This document shows positions 1-7,592 of a DNA stretch of 64,000 nt, in pieces. This DNA is from Candidatus Eiseniibacteriota bacterium. Its GTDB lineage: Bacteria > Joyebacterota > Joyebacteria > Joyebacterales > Joyebacteraceae. Positions within the stretch are counted from its first letter, which is position 1. Each line of letters begins with the position of its first letter. The translations under genes were made by a program, and so were the position numbers. The notes beneath the pieces are model-generated. The model saw only the letters and a program-made list of their open reading frames with translations. It was not told the DNA's origin and ran no database searches. The stretch spans positions 1 to 64,000 of the forward strand of contig JAUXGN010000009.1 of the NCBI GenBank assembly GCA_030622115.1, written 5' to 3'.

Positions 1-390
1 CTCGATCCGCGCGTTCAGGTTATCGACCTTCTGCGTGCAGACCTCGGGCTTCATGGTCTGCGCTTCGAAGGCCTCGAAGTACCGGTCAATGGTGGCCCGT
101 GCTTTGGCCACCTGGGTCTCCACGTTCTCGATCTCGCGTTCCAGGCTCGGCTTCTCCGCACAGAGGCGGCGGTTGGCCTCCTCCCATATGCGGGACATGA
201 ACTGCTCGTCGTGGAACATCCCCTTGATGTCCTGCAGGATCGCGCTCTCGAGGAGATCGGCGCGTACGTAGTCCTGGTCGCAGTCATGATCGTTGAATCG
301 CTTCGAGCAGATGTAGTAAGGGACATGCTCGAGGACGAGGAACGGGACCAGAGGATTCTGGCGATGTGGGCGATTTCGGTTGGGACGTGT
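1..390 (-). pseudogene. Large serine recombinase C-terminal fragment
   Basis: The minus strand from about 390 down to the window edge reads through half a zinc ribbon (PYYICSKRFNDHDCDQDYV) and then a long helical stretch (DEQFMSRIWEEANRRL..., EIENVETQVAKARATIDRY). This is the usual C-terminal half of a large serine recombinase: recombinase zinc beta-ribbon plus coiled coil. A TGA lies just upstream of the readable frame near 391, and no catalytic N-terminal domain follows, so the 5' part of the gene is lost. The 3' end runs off the window. No plus-strand reading here is more protein-like. It probably marks an old mobile-element insertion. The family call is confident; inactivity is inferred from the missing catalytic domain. 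Confidence 0.7.
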
Positions 391-585
391 TCACCGACGC
401 GGGCACGGCGTTCCGCTACGAGCGCGCCGATGTGACCGAGACGGACGAGGAGGAGATACGCTACCTCGGGGACGGCCACCAGGAGGCGGGGCCCAAGCAG
501 GTGACATGGGAGCCCTCGTCGTGTCCGTCCGGGCAGGCATCGATCCGAGGCATCTCCTGGTCGACCGCGTCCCGGAGACAACACA

Positions 586-617
586 AGCGCGGCGAGGATC
601 AGGGTCCCCGCCGCGCT
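586..617 (-). terminator. Hairpin downstream of the exported protein gene
   Basis: A nine-base inverted repeat (AGCGCGGCG / CGCCGCGCT) lies 18 bases past the stop of the minus-strand gene at 635. Read on the minus strand it is followed by TTGTGTTGT. The T-tract is weak, so it is a probable rather than certain intrinsic terminator. Confidence 0.45.
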
Positions 618-634
618 CTCTTCTGTTCGGTGTT

Positions 635-1738
635 CTACTGCCCGCTGTGAGAGACGAGGACGAAGGCCCCGCACTTCACGAGGCCGCTCTTGACCTGCCC
701 GAAGTCGTCGGGCGCGAGGAGGGCCGGCAGCGTCGCCGCCTGAAGCGGCATGAGCTTCGGTACCTCGTCGCTCAAGTACAGCCTCGTCGCCGCGATTATC
801 TGCTCTGTGTGGGCGGGAGGTAGCTGTTCCAAAGACTCCTTGGTGAGTTGCGCCTGCAGGCAGGCGCACTGGAGAGAGCCGAACGGGCCGCTCACTTCCT
901 CCGTCCCGCACTCCTCGAGCCCGGCGAACGCGAGCCCCTGGGGCATCCCCGGCATCTCCCGCGCCATCACCAGCTCCATGATCTCGGCGACCCTCTCGTC
1001 GTCAAGGGGTGCCGCGGACTCCTTGTCGCCCTGCTCGTCGATCCTGAAACCACCGAGCACCTTCATGGTGCCGAGGTCGATGAGAAGACGCACCTCGGAG
1101 GACTCACTTCCGTCCGTGATTGTCTCCACGATCCAGGTGCCGCCCTTCTCGCTCCCGTCGACTCGGATCTCCGTGGTCTGCGTCGGGTCGCCGGAGAGCA
1201 TCCCGTACTTGACCCAATCGCCTTCCTTGAGGTCCTTCCCGAAGCGGAACGGCGTCATCCACTGGATGACGGCCAGCATCTGCTCCATCTCGTCCTCGGA
1301 TGGTCGCGGTGCCTCTTCGCCGCCCGGCGCCGTGAAGCGCCACACGCCCTGCTCCGACTCCGTCTGGAAGGATCCGTCGCTCTCGAAGGTCAACGCGCAC
1401 TCGAGCACGTATCCTACGGCGTCGGTGTCGCACTCGTTGTGCTCAGTTGTGATGTTGCCCAGGCAGTAGCCGTTGTGCGAGTCGATCTCGTACGTCCCGC
1501 TCCACTCGCATCTCTTGCCGTTCGCATCTGTGTCGTACGCGGTGAACGACCCGTCGGCGCGGAACGTGTAGTACGTCTCGTCATCGGGGCCGCTCACGGC
1601 CCACGTTCCGACGAGACTCGAAGCGTCGCGCTCGGTCGCGTGGGCGCCACCCGCGCCTGCCGCGAGGATCGTCACGACCGCGAGAGCCGCGAGCAGAAGG
1701 CAGCAAGCCGGTGATGTCCTCCGTGTCCTCGGCGCCAT
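635..1738 (-). CDS. Exported protein of unknown function
   Basis: The protein has about 367 residues and I do not recognise its family. The chosen ATG at 1738 is preceded five bases away by AAGGAGGAG and opens with Arg-rich residues and a hydrophobic stretch (CCLLLAALAVVTILAAGAG) ending near AHA, a typical Sec signal peptide. The next ~100 residues (SLVGTWAVSGPDDETYYTF, GSFTAYD) resemble lipocalin-like or META-type domains that begin GTW and measure a background value, though this is only a visual likeness. The C-terminal third has four Cys residues, possibly disulfide-bonded outside the cytoplasm. No C-terminal sorting tail is present. A longer in-frame start at 1834 exists but lacks a ribosome site. 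Confidence 0.75.
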   Translation of the reverse strand: MAPRTRRTSPACCLLLAALAVVTILAAGAGGAHATERDASSLVGTWAVSGPDDETYYTFRADGSFTAYDTDANGKRCEWSGTYEIDSHNGYCLGNITTEHNECDTDAVGYVLECALTFESDGSFQTESEQGVWRFTAPGGEEAPRPSEDEMEQMLAVIQWMTPFRFGKDLKEGDWVKYGMLSGDPTQTTEIRVDGSEKGGTWIVETITDGSESSEVRLLIDLGTMKVLGGFRIDEQGDKESAAPLDDERVAEIMELVMAREMPGMPQGLAFAGLEECGTEEVSGPFGSLQCACLQAQLTKESLEQLPPAHTEQIIAATRLYLSDEVPKLMPLQAATLPALLAPDDFGQVKSGLVKCGAFVLVSHSGQ

Positions 1739-2062
1739 TCCTCTCCTCCTTGCTGTGTGGGGCAGTGGCCCCGGCCACGAGGGGAACAACACTCGTCGAG
1801 GCCGATCCCCACCATTCCGGGGGGAGTGTAGCATCGTGGGCGGCGCCGGTCAACAGGATGAGGGGCACTGACTGCCGACCACGACTTGTGTTGCCGTGGG
1901 GGTATCGGAACGATAGACGTATAGAGTTAGGCTCGCTCAGTGCTTTCGACGCGCGCGGCGTCCTTTTCCGCCCGCACTCGAGGACCCTCATTGTGGCCGC
2001 GCTCCTCTCTTGAACGCCTCCCTCGGCCCGAAGGCAATCTGGCTCTTCTGTGCCGATTGAGG
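1739..2062. other. Intergenic region without a recognisable gene
   Basis: These bases separate the divergent exported-protein and cold-shock genes. Short open frames exist on both strands, but none has a ribosome site or protein-like composition. Promoter elements for the minus-strand gene should lie here; none is clear enough to call. Confidence 0.5.
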
Positions 2063-2091
2063 TTGACCTCGGTTGCTCCGGGGGCTATACT
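2063..2091 (+). promoter_or_regulatory. Sigma-70 type promoter of first cold-shock gene
   Basis: TTGACC (2063-2068) and TATACT (2086-2091) are separated by exactly 17 bases. The second cold-shock gene has the same arrangement (TTGACG-N17-TATGCT), preceded in both cases by GATTGAG. Transcription should start near 2098, giving a leader of about 219 nt. Confidence 0.75.
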
Positions 2092-2097
2092 GTCACT

Positions 2098-2316
2098 CAG
2101 CAGAGGCGACCACGTTGGTATGGTGACATATCCGGAGACTCTAAAGGGGGACCTGGCGCGGATGTCGGGCCCTTTTTGCGTTTCAGGGGCGCCACCTGCA
2201 GGGCCGAATGGGCCCGTGGGAAGAAAGTCGGACGGTCGGACGATCCGGCCCCGACAGGACAATCGTCGGCGTTAGGGGTGATCCCTGCCCGACGAGATCA
2301 AGAGAGGTAGAACACA
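2098..2316 (+). promoter_or_regulatory. Conserved structured 5' leader of cold-shock gene (copy 1)
   Basis: This untranslated leader aligns along most of its length with the leader at 10448-10721. The best conserved blocks are GCAGAGGCGACCAYGTTGGT at the 5' end and AGTCGGACGGTCGGA followed by GAGATCAAGAGAGGTAG at the 3' end. A hairpin pairs 2234-2240 with 2244-2250 inside an outer pairing of 2227-2231 with 2251-2255. A second stem pairs TCGTCGG (2263-2269) with CCGACGA (2289-2295) around an inner AGGG/CCCT helix, ending just before the ribosome site. Copy 2 keeps the pairings through G-U changes. Long structured leaders controlling translation by temperature are established for enterobacterial cspA; this sequence shows no obvious match to that leader. 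Confidence 0.6.
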
Positions 2317-2532
2317 GTGGGTACGACCGGAATCGTGAAGTGGTTCAATGACAGCAAGGGCTTCGGCTTCATCACGCCGGAGGATGGATCCAAGGACGTC
2401 TTCGTTCATCATTCAGGAATCCAGGGCGGCGACGAGTTCAAGACCCTGGCCGAAGGCGAGCGCGTGGAGTACGACGTTGTCCAGGGCGAGAAGGGCCCGG
2501 CAGCGGAGAACGTTGTCAGAAGCCAGGCCTAA
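2317..2532 (+). CDS. csp: Cold-shock domain protein (copy 1)
   Basis: A 71-residue single cold-shock domain. It begins with GTG after AGAGAGG at 2301-2307. Both RNA-binding motifs are intact: RNP1-like KGFGFI near residues 15-20 and RNP2-like VFVHHS near 28-33. The family consists of small OB-fold proteins that bind single-stranded RNA and DNA, melt secondary structure and help translation or antitermination. It is a close paralogue of the protein at 10722-10937, differing at about 15 positions, mostly near the C terminus. It is a single-gene unit with its own promoter and a hairpin downstream. The shared leader implies that both copies respond to a common signal, probably temperature or growth phase. 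Confidence 0.95.
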   Translation: MGTTGIVKWFNDSKGFGFITPEDGSKDVFVHHSGIQGGDEFKTLAEGERVEYDVVQGEKGPAAENVVRSQA

Positions 2533-2566
2533 CCGCGGCACCACCGCGAACTGGTATAGAAGACAC

Positions 2567-2597
2567 AGGGCCGTCCTTCAGTATGAAGGGCGGCCCT
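2567..2597. terminator. Bidirectional hairpin between convergent genes
   Basis: A 14-base inverted repeat (2567-2580 with 2584-2597, loop GTA) lies between the cold-shock gene and the convergent amylase gene. There is no strong T-run on either side, so termination efficiency is uncertain. The equivalent hairpin after the second cold-shock gene does carry six Ts. Confidence 0.6.
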
Positions 2598-2643
2598 GCT
2601 GCATTCATGGGCTGGGTCTGCTCGGCCAAGATGCCCGGACTCC

Positions 2644-4893
2644 TCACTTCACGAGCATCATCTTGGACATCCTCGTCTCGCCACCGGCATCGAGGCGTAC
2701 GAAATACATTCCCGCACTCAGTGGCTCCCCGTCGCCAGCCGCACCGTCCCAACTTACCTTGTGCGGGCCCTCTGCCCGGATCCCGTCCTGGATCACGGCC
2801 ACTTCACGACCTGCGACGTTGTAGACGCCGAGCCGGACGTATGACTGCGTCGGTAACGAGTAGCTGATGGTCGTCACAGGACCGAACGGGTTGGGGTAGC
2901 TTCGCTCAAGCAGGAGGCCGGTCTCCGGTAGGTCGTCGCCGGGATCCACACTGTTGGCGCCGGCGAACTCATAGATTGCCACCTCGTGTCCGGCTAGGCT
3001 AAGACCCGTGATCTCGTAGGCCGGGCCGACCGTGATGTCGAGCGTATCGCCCGGATCGAGCAGGCTAGCGAGCGTGTGCTCGCCCAGCTCGAGGCTGACC
3101 GTCGATCCGGTCAGCGTGATGTTGTTTCGAGGGTTGGACGCGGTATTGGCCATGCAGAGGACCGTCTGCTGCTCGTGACCGCGAACGAACGCCATCACCG
3201 ATGACTCGGAACTCGCGAGCGGATCGTGAGTGCCTTGTCTCAAGGCCGGCGACTCGTTTCGCACATGGATCAGCCGCTTGTACCACTCGAGCAGCGAGCC
3301 CGGGTCAACCTCCTCGTCGGCGACATTGTACTCATGGTAGTTCCCGCTGATGTAGTTCCACGGCGAGCCCGTGGTGAACCCCGCGTTCAACCCATCGGTC
3401 CACTGCATCGGTGTGCGGATGTTCAGGTGGTCACCGCTCCCGACCATGCCGATCTCTTCACCGTAGTAGACGAACGGTATGCCCGGCAGGGTCATGTAGA
3501 TGCCCGCGGCGACGCTGGCCTTGCCCTCGTTCTCACCGAGGACGGTGAACGTGCGGTCCTGGTCGTGGTTGGTGAGGAACGTGGCGTACTGAAGATAGGG
3601 GTAGAGATGGTAGACCTGATCGGCCTTGCTGCTCACCCCGCTGGCGTCGCTCCAGTTGACCGCGTCGAGCATGGCGTAGGATAGATCGAACTCGAAGCAG
3701 ATATCCAGGCGGTCCTCCATCACATACTGGAGCACGGTGCTCGTGGAGGTCCATGCCTCACCGACGGAGAGAATGTCAGGCTTCACGCTCTTGACGTGCG
3801 TGTTGTAGTCCTGCCAGAACGAAAGCGTTGACGCTGTGTTCTGGAGCTGATCGCCTTCCTCGATGACGTAGAGCACGGCGTCGAGACGGAAGCCGTCAAC
3901 ACCGATGGTGTCGAGCCAATAGGTGGCCGTGTCGAACATCGAATCCTTCACAGCCTGGGTCTCGTAGTTGAGGTCAGGCATGCCGCTGTAGAAGAGCCCG
4001 TAGTACCAGCCCGAGTCGTCCCAGTGCCAGACGGTCTGTCCCCAAGGGCCGGAATCCCCCGGATCGCTTCCTGACCAGCGGAAGTAGTCGCGATAGGCCG
4101 GGTCGTTGTCGGCGGACGCGACGAACCACGGATGCTGGTTGGAGCAGTGGTTCATGACGTAGTCGATGATGACCTTGATACCGCGGGCGTGGGCCGCGGC
4201 AAGGAACGCCTCGAAATCGGCCATAGTTCCGTAGTCGGGATTGATGGAGCGGTACTCGACGGCGTCGTAGCCATGGTAGCTTGGGCTATCGTTGATGGGC
4301 ATGAGCCAGATGCCCGTGACTCCGAGGTCGTCGTCGGTGGCCGGGTCGCCGTCATTGAGGTAGTCGAGTTTGCTCGTCAGACCCTGGAAATCTCCAATCC
4401 CGTCACCGTCGCTGTCGTAGAAACTACGCACGAAGATCTCGTAGAAGACCGAGTCGTTCCACCATGAGAGTTGGTCGGGGTCGTAGCCGCCCCCAGGCGC
4501 GAGGTCGTTGTACCAGACGAGGATGGTGTCATCGCTCGCTGGCACGGTGTAGAAGCGGTTGTTTCCGACGCCGGGGAACTCCTCGCTGCCGTCCCACTGG
4601 CCGTTCAGACGGAACTTGAATTCGATCTGCTCCGACTGGGTGAAGCCGCCCACGGCGATCTCGTAGATGGTGTCGCCGTCGGCATCGGCCAGCGGTGTCA
4701 AGGGATCGGCGCCCCAGTCGTTGAACGTGCCGGTGACATCGACGAAGTCGCTGGCTGGATTGAAGTTGCCCAGCTCGACCTGGTAGGCCATGCGGACCTG
4801 GAACGTGACCTCCACTGCTCGGGCGTTGGTGGCGGTGAGGAGTGCTGCGGCGAGCACCACGAGCGTGAGTGCTCTCATCATGCTGTTGTTCAT
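2644..4893 (-). CDS. Secreted GH13 alpha-amylase family protein with FlgD-like C-terminal domain
   Basis: A 749-residue exported glycoside hydrolase acting on alpha-glucans outside the cell. After a signal peptide (ALTLVVLAAALLTATNARA) comes a beta-sandwich starch-binding-like domain (FVDVTGTFNDW, ~30-120). A GH13 barrel follows (~145-560): VFYEIFVRSFYDSDGDGIGDF is the usual start, with nucleophile Asp338 (GFRLDA), acid/base Glu379 (VGEAW) and third acid Asp444 (NHDQDR). A C-terminal beta domain and a FlgD-like sorting domain end the protein (PNPF, WDGAAGDGEPLSAGMYFVRL, MMLVK). All catalytic residues are present, so it should be active; amylase versus glucosidase or pullulanase cannot be decided. 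The ATG at 4893 follows AGGTGAGG. Confidence 0.93.
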   Translation of the reverse strand: MNNSMMRALTLVVLAAALLTATNARAVEVTFQVRMAYQVELGNFNPASDFVDVTGTFNDWGADPLTPLADADGDTIYEIAVGGFTQSEQIEFKFRLNGQWDGSEEFPGVGNNRFYTVPASDDTILVWYNDLAPGGGYDPDQLSWWNDSVFYEIFVRSFYDSDGDGIGDFQGLTSKLDYLNDGDPATDDDLGVTGIWLMPINDSPSYHGYDAVEYRSINPDYGTMADFEAFLAAAHARGIKVIIDYVMNHCSNQHPWFVASADNDPAYRDYFRWSGSDPGDSGPWGQTVWHWDDSGWYYGLFYSGMPDLNYETQAVKDSMFDTATYWLDTIGVDGFRLDAVLYVIEEGDQLQNTASTLSFWQDYNTHVKSVKPDILSVGEAWTSTSTVLQYVMEDRLDICFEFDLSYAMLDAVNWSDASGVSSKADQVYHLYPYLQYATFLTNHDQDRTFTVLGENEGKASVAAGIYMTLPGIPFVYYGEEIGMVGSGDHLNIRTPMQWTDGLNAGFTTGSPWNYISGNYHEYNVADEEVDPGSLLEWYKRLIHVRNESPALRQGTHDPLASSESSVMAFVRGHEQQTVLCMANTASNPRNNITLTGSTVSLELGEHTLASLLDPGDTLDITVGPAYEITGLSLAGHEVAIYEFAGANSVDPGDDLPETGLLLERSYPNPFGPVTTISYSLPTQSYVRLGVYNVAGREVAVIQDGIRAEGPHKVSWDGAAGDGEPLSAGMYFVRLDAGGETRMSKMMLVK

Positions 4894-4902
4894 AGCTGGC
4901 CC

Positions 4903-5037
4903 TCACCTTTCACAGGAGGATATCGGCACGCGCGGCTCCTCGTCCCAGGTCTTCTCACGCAGCTCCAGTGCCTCATCCCTAGTGCATCTCCTAGGGATGA
5001 TTCGTCGATGGCGCGCATGAACACCGCTCAGTGCCAT
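4903..5037 (-). CDS. Possible 44-residue ORF upstream of the amylase gene
   Basis: A short frame starts at an ATG preceded by GAGGAG at good spacing and stops nine bases before the amylase start, a layout typical of a leader peptide or of translational coupling. The product (MALSGVHARHRRIIP..., ending ISSCER) is Arg-rich, with no signal peptide and no recognisable family. It may instead be the broken front of another gene: the bases before its ATG (GGAGACTACA) also precede the exported gene starting at 12471. The coding call is weak. Confidence 0.3.
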   Translation of the reverse strand: MALSGVHARHRRIIPRRCTRDEALELREKTWDEEPRVPISSCER

Positions 5038-5199
5038 TGTAGTCTCCTCGCAGGGGGAAGCATAGCGAGTTCTTCCCCGGAGCGGCAAGCGAAGAGGCTG
5101 GTTGAGGGACGCCGGTGGCAGTACAATTGAATGAGACCACATAGTTGCGTGGAATCCCTCATCATCAGCCCGCCAGCTGTCTCTTCGAGAGGGGAATCG
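5038..5199. other. Divergent intergenic region
   Basis: The space between the minus-strand amylase unit and the plus-strand beta-helix gene. A possible -10 box TACAAT lies at 5122-5127, but no well-placed -35 element is visible. The bases GAGAGGGG at 5187-5194 form the ribosome site that favours the GTG start at 5200. Confidence 0.4.
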
Positions 5200-5883
5200 G
5201 TGCTTCGGACGATAGTCTTCCTCATCGCGATTCTGATCGTGAATCTCCCGGTCTCCTCGCGGGCCGTGACGCTCCGAGAGGTCTACGAGGCCGCGGGACC
5301 AGGTGGAGGCTACGACCGCTACGTCGTGCTTGAGACCGGGCACGTCTACACCGGCGGACTCCTTATTGGGCCGATTCTCTCACCCTTCTCCTGGGAACTC
5401 GAGGGCGGGGTCGGCGAGGACGTCCGGATCGTCGGAAACGGCGCCATCCTCGATCTTCGCGGAGAGCAGATCTGCATCTCCTTCTGTGAGAACCGTCTCG
5501 ACATCGATGATTGCATCATCCTGAATGGGAACATCCGGTTTCGAGGGATCAACACGAGTGACTACGTGGAGATCCCGGAGGGGTCGGTCCGCTACTGCAC
5601 GTTCTACGGGCCCCACGATTACGGCGTGCGTCTTCAGGGATCGGGCGAGAACGTCTCGATCGAACGGAACATCCTCGTCGATACAGCGGACACCGGGTGG
5701 GACTACATCTACACCCACGGCGCCTCACTCGAGTGGCTTCCCACGGGAACCAACATCTCCATGAGCGGGCAGTTCGGGTTCTACGGCGTGCCGGTTGTCC
5801 ATGAGAACTGGACGTGGCACTCGGATCCCGTTCGAAACGCGACTCCGCTCGCTCATTTTTCATTCCTCTGTGAGTATGGGTGA
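5200..5883 (+). CDS. N-terminal part of a secreted beta-helix protein interrupted by TGA
   Basis: This 227-residue frame starts with a GTG that follows GAGAGGGG and encodes a clean signal peptide (LRTIVFLIAILIVNLPVSSRA). An upstream ATG at 5131 would put 23 polar residues before it. The rest has right-handed beta-helix character (VRIVGNGAILDLRG, IDDCIILNGNIRFRGI, VRYCTFYG). The frame ends at TGA 5881-5883, and the very same frame continues in the next feature, so the two were probably one ~737-residue protein. Either a nonsense mutation has split it or the assembly has an error. Elsewhere in the window TGA behaves as a normal stop. Confidence 0.65.
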   Translation: MLRTIVFLIAILIVNLPVSSRAVTLREVYEAAGPGGGYDRYVVLETGHVYTGGLLIGPILSPFSWELEGGVGEDVRIVGNGAILDLRGEQICISFCENRLDIDDCIILNGNIRFRGINTSDYVEIPEGSVRYCTFYGPHDYGVRLQGSGENVSIERNILVDTADTGWDYIYTHGASLEWLPTGTNISMSGQFGFYGVPVVHENWTWHSDPVRNATPLAHFSFLCEYG

Positions 5884-5892
5884 TTCGAGCCC

Positions 5893-7413
5893 ATGGACTG
5901 GCCGGAGGCCAGCGCGGCGCCAAACTTCAACGTCGTTGGGACCGATCCTAAGCTCGTCGATCCTGAAAACGGCGACTTCAAACCGAGCCCGGGCTCGCCG
6001 GCGGTCGGGTACGGGTGTCAGACGTTTCCCGCACGTGGGGACTTGCCGTTCGCGCGCGTGGCGTCCGTGGAAAGGCCTCTCGCGGAGGAGGCGTCTGCTG
6101 CCCGAGGCGGCGCGGATCGGTGGCCGAACGCAGGTTCGCATCCATCAGGTGGCGGTCGCTCGAGCATAGACGTCTCAGGAGCGATCGCGTTCGACACAAC
6201 CTGGGACGCCGACACGGTTCGCGTCGTGGGGAATGTCGCCGTCGACAACGGCATCACTCTCACCGTCGCGCCGGGCACGCGTGTCGAGTTCGCCGATTTC
6301 TATCGCCTTGCTGTCCACGGGCGGTTGCTCGCTCTTGGCACAGCCTTAGACCCCATAGTCTTCACGACTGACGAGCCCGAGGCGTTCTCTCCGGATACCA
6401 CGAGAGCCGGTTCCTGGAACGGTATTCGCTTCCCCTGGACGAGTTCGATCAATGAGGAATCGAGGCTCGACCACTGTGTTGTCGAATACTCGAAAGCGCT
6501 CGGTGACGAGCCATGGGGTGGAGCACTCTCAGTGATCGGATTCTCCAAGCTCATCGTGCGGAACAGCATCTTCCGGAACAACGTCGCTGACTATGGTGGC
6601 GCCGTCTTCTGCTCGCAGCAAGCGGCCCCGGTATTCGCAGGGAATCTGATTGAAGGAAACTGCGCCTTCTTGCGGGGCTCTGCGATCTACGTTCTCTACT
6701 CCTATCCGGATCTAACCAACTGCACGATCGTCTCAAACGGGTGTCTGAACGAGGAGCCGTTCGACGGGACCGGCGGGATCCACAATCACATCTCGAAGCC
6801 GCGGACGAAAGGCTCCATCGTGCGGGACAATAGCTCCGCGTACTTCATCCCAACACAGATTCTCGAGGGCAAGGGGTACTACACAACATTCTGCGACGTG
6901 GAGTATGGCCACGCCGGAGAGGGGAACATCGATGAGGACCCGTTCTTCGTCGGGTTCGGCGAGCATCCCTTTGCACTCCTCGATGACTCGCCCTGTGTGA
7001 ACGCCGGGGAACCGGACACGTTCGAACTGTGGCTGTCTCCGGTCGACATCGCGGGGGAGACGCGCATCGATGGAAGCAGGATCGACATCGGCGCGTACGA
7101 AGGATCGGGCGGAACAGGCGTTGACGGTGTGATCGCCGAGACGCCGTTCCTTTCACCGAGCAGGCCTAATCCCTTCCGGCGCGAGACGAGGCTCGCGTTC
7201 TCGTCGCGCGGCGGGCCGGTGACCGCGTGCGTCTATGACGTCGCGGGGAGGAAGGTGCAGACGCTTCTCGATCGGATGGTCGGGCCGGGTGAGCAGGAGA
7301 TCCGGTGGGACGGGACCGATGACCGCGGACGGTGCGTTGCCTCGGGCGTCTACTTCTGCCGCCTCACGGTTGACTGCACAGAAGAGACGCGCAAGATGGT
7401 GCTGTTAAGGTGA
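5893..7413 (+). CDS. C-terminal part of the secreted beta-helix protein, FlgD-like end
   Basis: A 506-residue continuation in the same frame as the feature ending at 5883, with no ribosome site of its own. It has parallel beta-helix repeats (LTVAPGTRVEF, LDHCVVEYSKALGD, IVRNSIFRNNVADYGGAVFC, NLIEGNCAFLRGSAIYV, NCTIVSNG), then the common IDIGAYEG ending. A FlgD-like C-terminal sorting domain follows (SRPNPFRRETRLAF, VYDVAGRKVQTLL, IRWDGTDDRGR, ASGVYFCRL, RKMVLLR). Beta-helix proteins of this type are usually surface or extracellular, sometimes polysaccharide-active; no lyase residues can be assigned. If the TGA is real, this half lacks a signal peptide and would not be exported. Confidence 0.7.
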   Translation: MDWPEASAAPNFNVVGTDPKLVDPENGDFKPSPGSPAVGYGCQTFPARGDLPFARVASVERPLAEEASAARGGADRWPNAGSHPSGGGRSSIDVSGAIAFDTTWDADTVRVVGNVAVDNGITLTVAPGTRVEFADFYRLAVHGRLLALGTALDPIVFTTDEPEAFSPDTTRAGSWNGIRFPWTSSINEESRLDHCVVEYSKALGDEPWGGALSVIGFSKLIVRNSIFRNNVADYGGAVFCSQQAAPVFAGNLIEGNCAFLRGSAIYVLYSYPDLTNCTIVSNGCLNEEPFDGTGGIHNHISKPRTKGSIVRDNSSAYFIPTQILEGKGYYTTFCDVEYGHAGEGNIDEDPFFVGFGEHPFALLDDSPCVNAGEPDTFELWLSPVDIAGETRIDGSRIDIGAYEGSGGTGVDGVIAETPFLSPSRPNPFRRETRLAFSSRGGPVTACVYDVAGRKVQTLLDRMVGPGEQEIRWDGTDDRGRCVASGVYFCRLTVDCTEETRKMVLLR

Positions 7414-7473
7414 TCGAACCCCTGTGACTCGAAGCTCGTGGCGCGGTTACTCTGTCTGAATACCCGGATTCTG

Positions 7474-7508
7474 TGGTATAATAGAGTGTAGCGGGCTTGC
7501 GAGCCCGC
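7474..7508 (+). promoter_or_regulatory. Extended -10 promoter followed by a 5' hairpin
   Basis: TGG-TATAAT (7474-7482) is a consensus extended -10 element with no convincing -35 box. Nine bases later a perfect seven-base stem GCGGGCT/AGCCCGC (7491-7508, loop TGCG) would form at the very start of the transcript, where such hairpins often protect mRNA. The same TGTGGTATAAT string occurs before the gene at 22556. Confidence 0.65.
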
Positions 7509-7592
7509 GCGAGAGACCTCGATCGATGTCAGACACGCGTGCGGGGCCAATGGGTATCCGTGCGCCTGAGCAATTCCTGAAAGGGGTAGAAG

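Noticed and set aside
51-911. 286-residue minus-strand frame
   Set aside because: Its Arg-rich, low-complexity translation is a shadow: another minus-strand frame over its 3' half encodes the recombinase fragment, and its 5' part is out of frame with the exported gene at 635.
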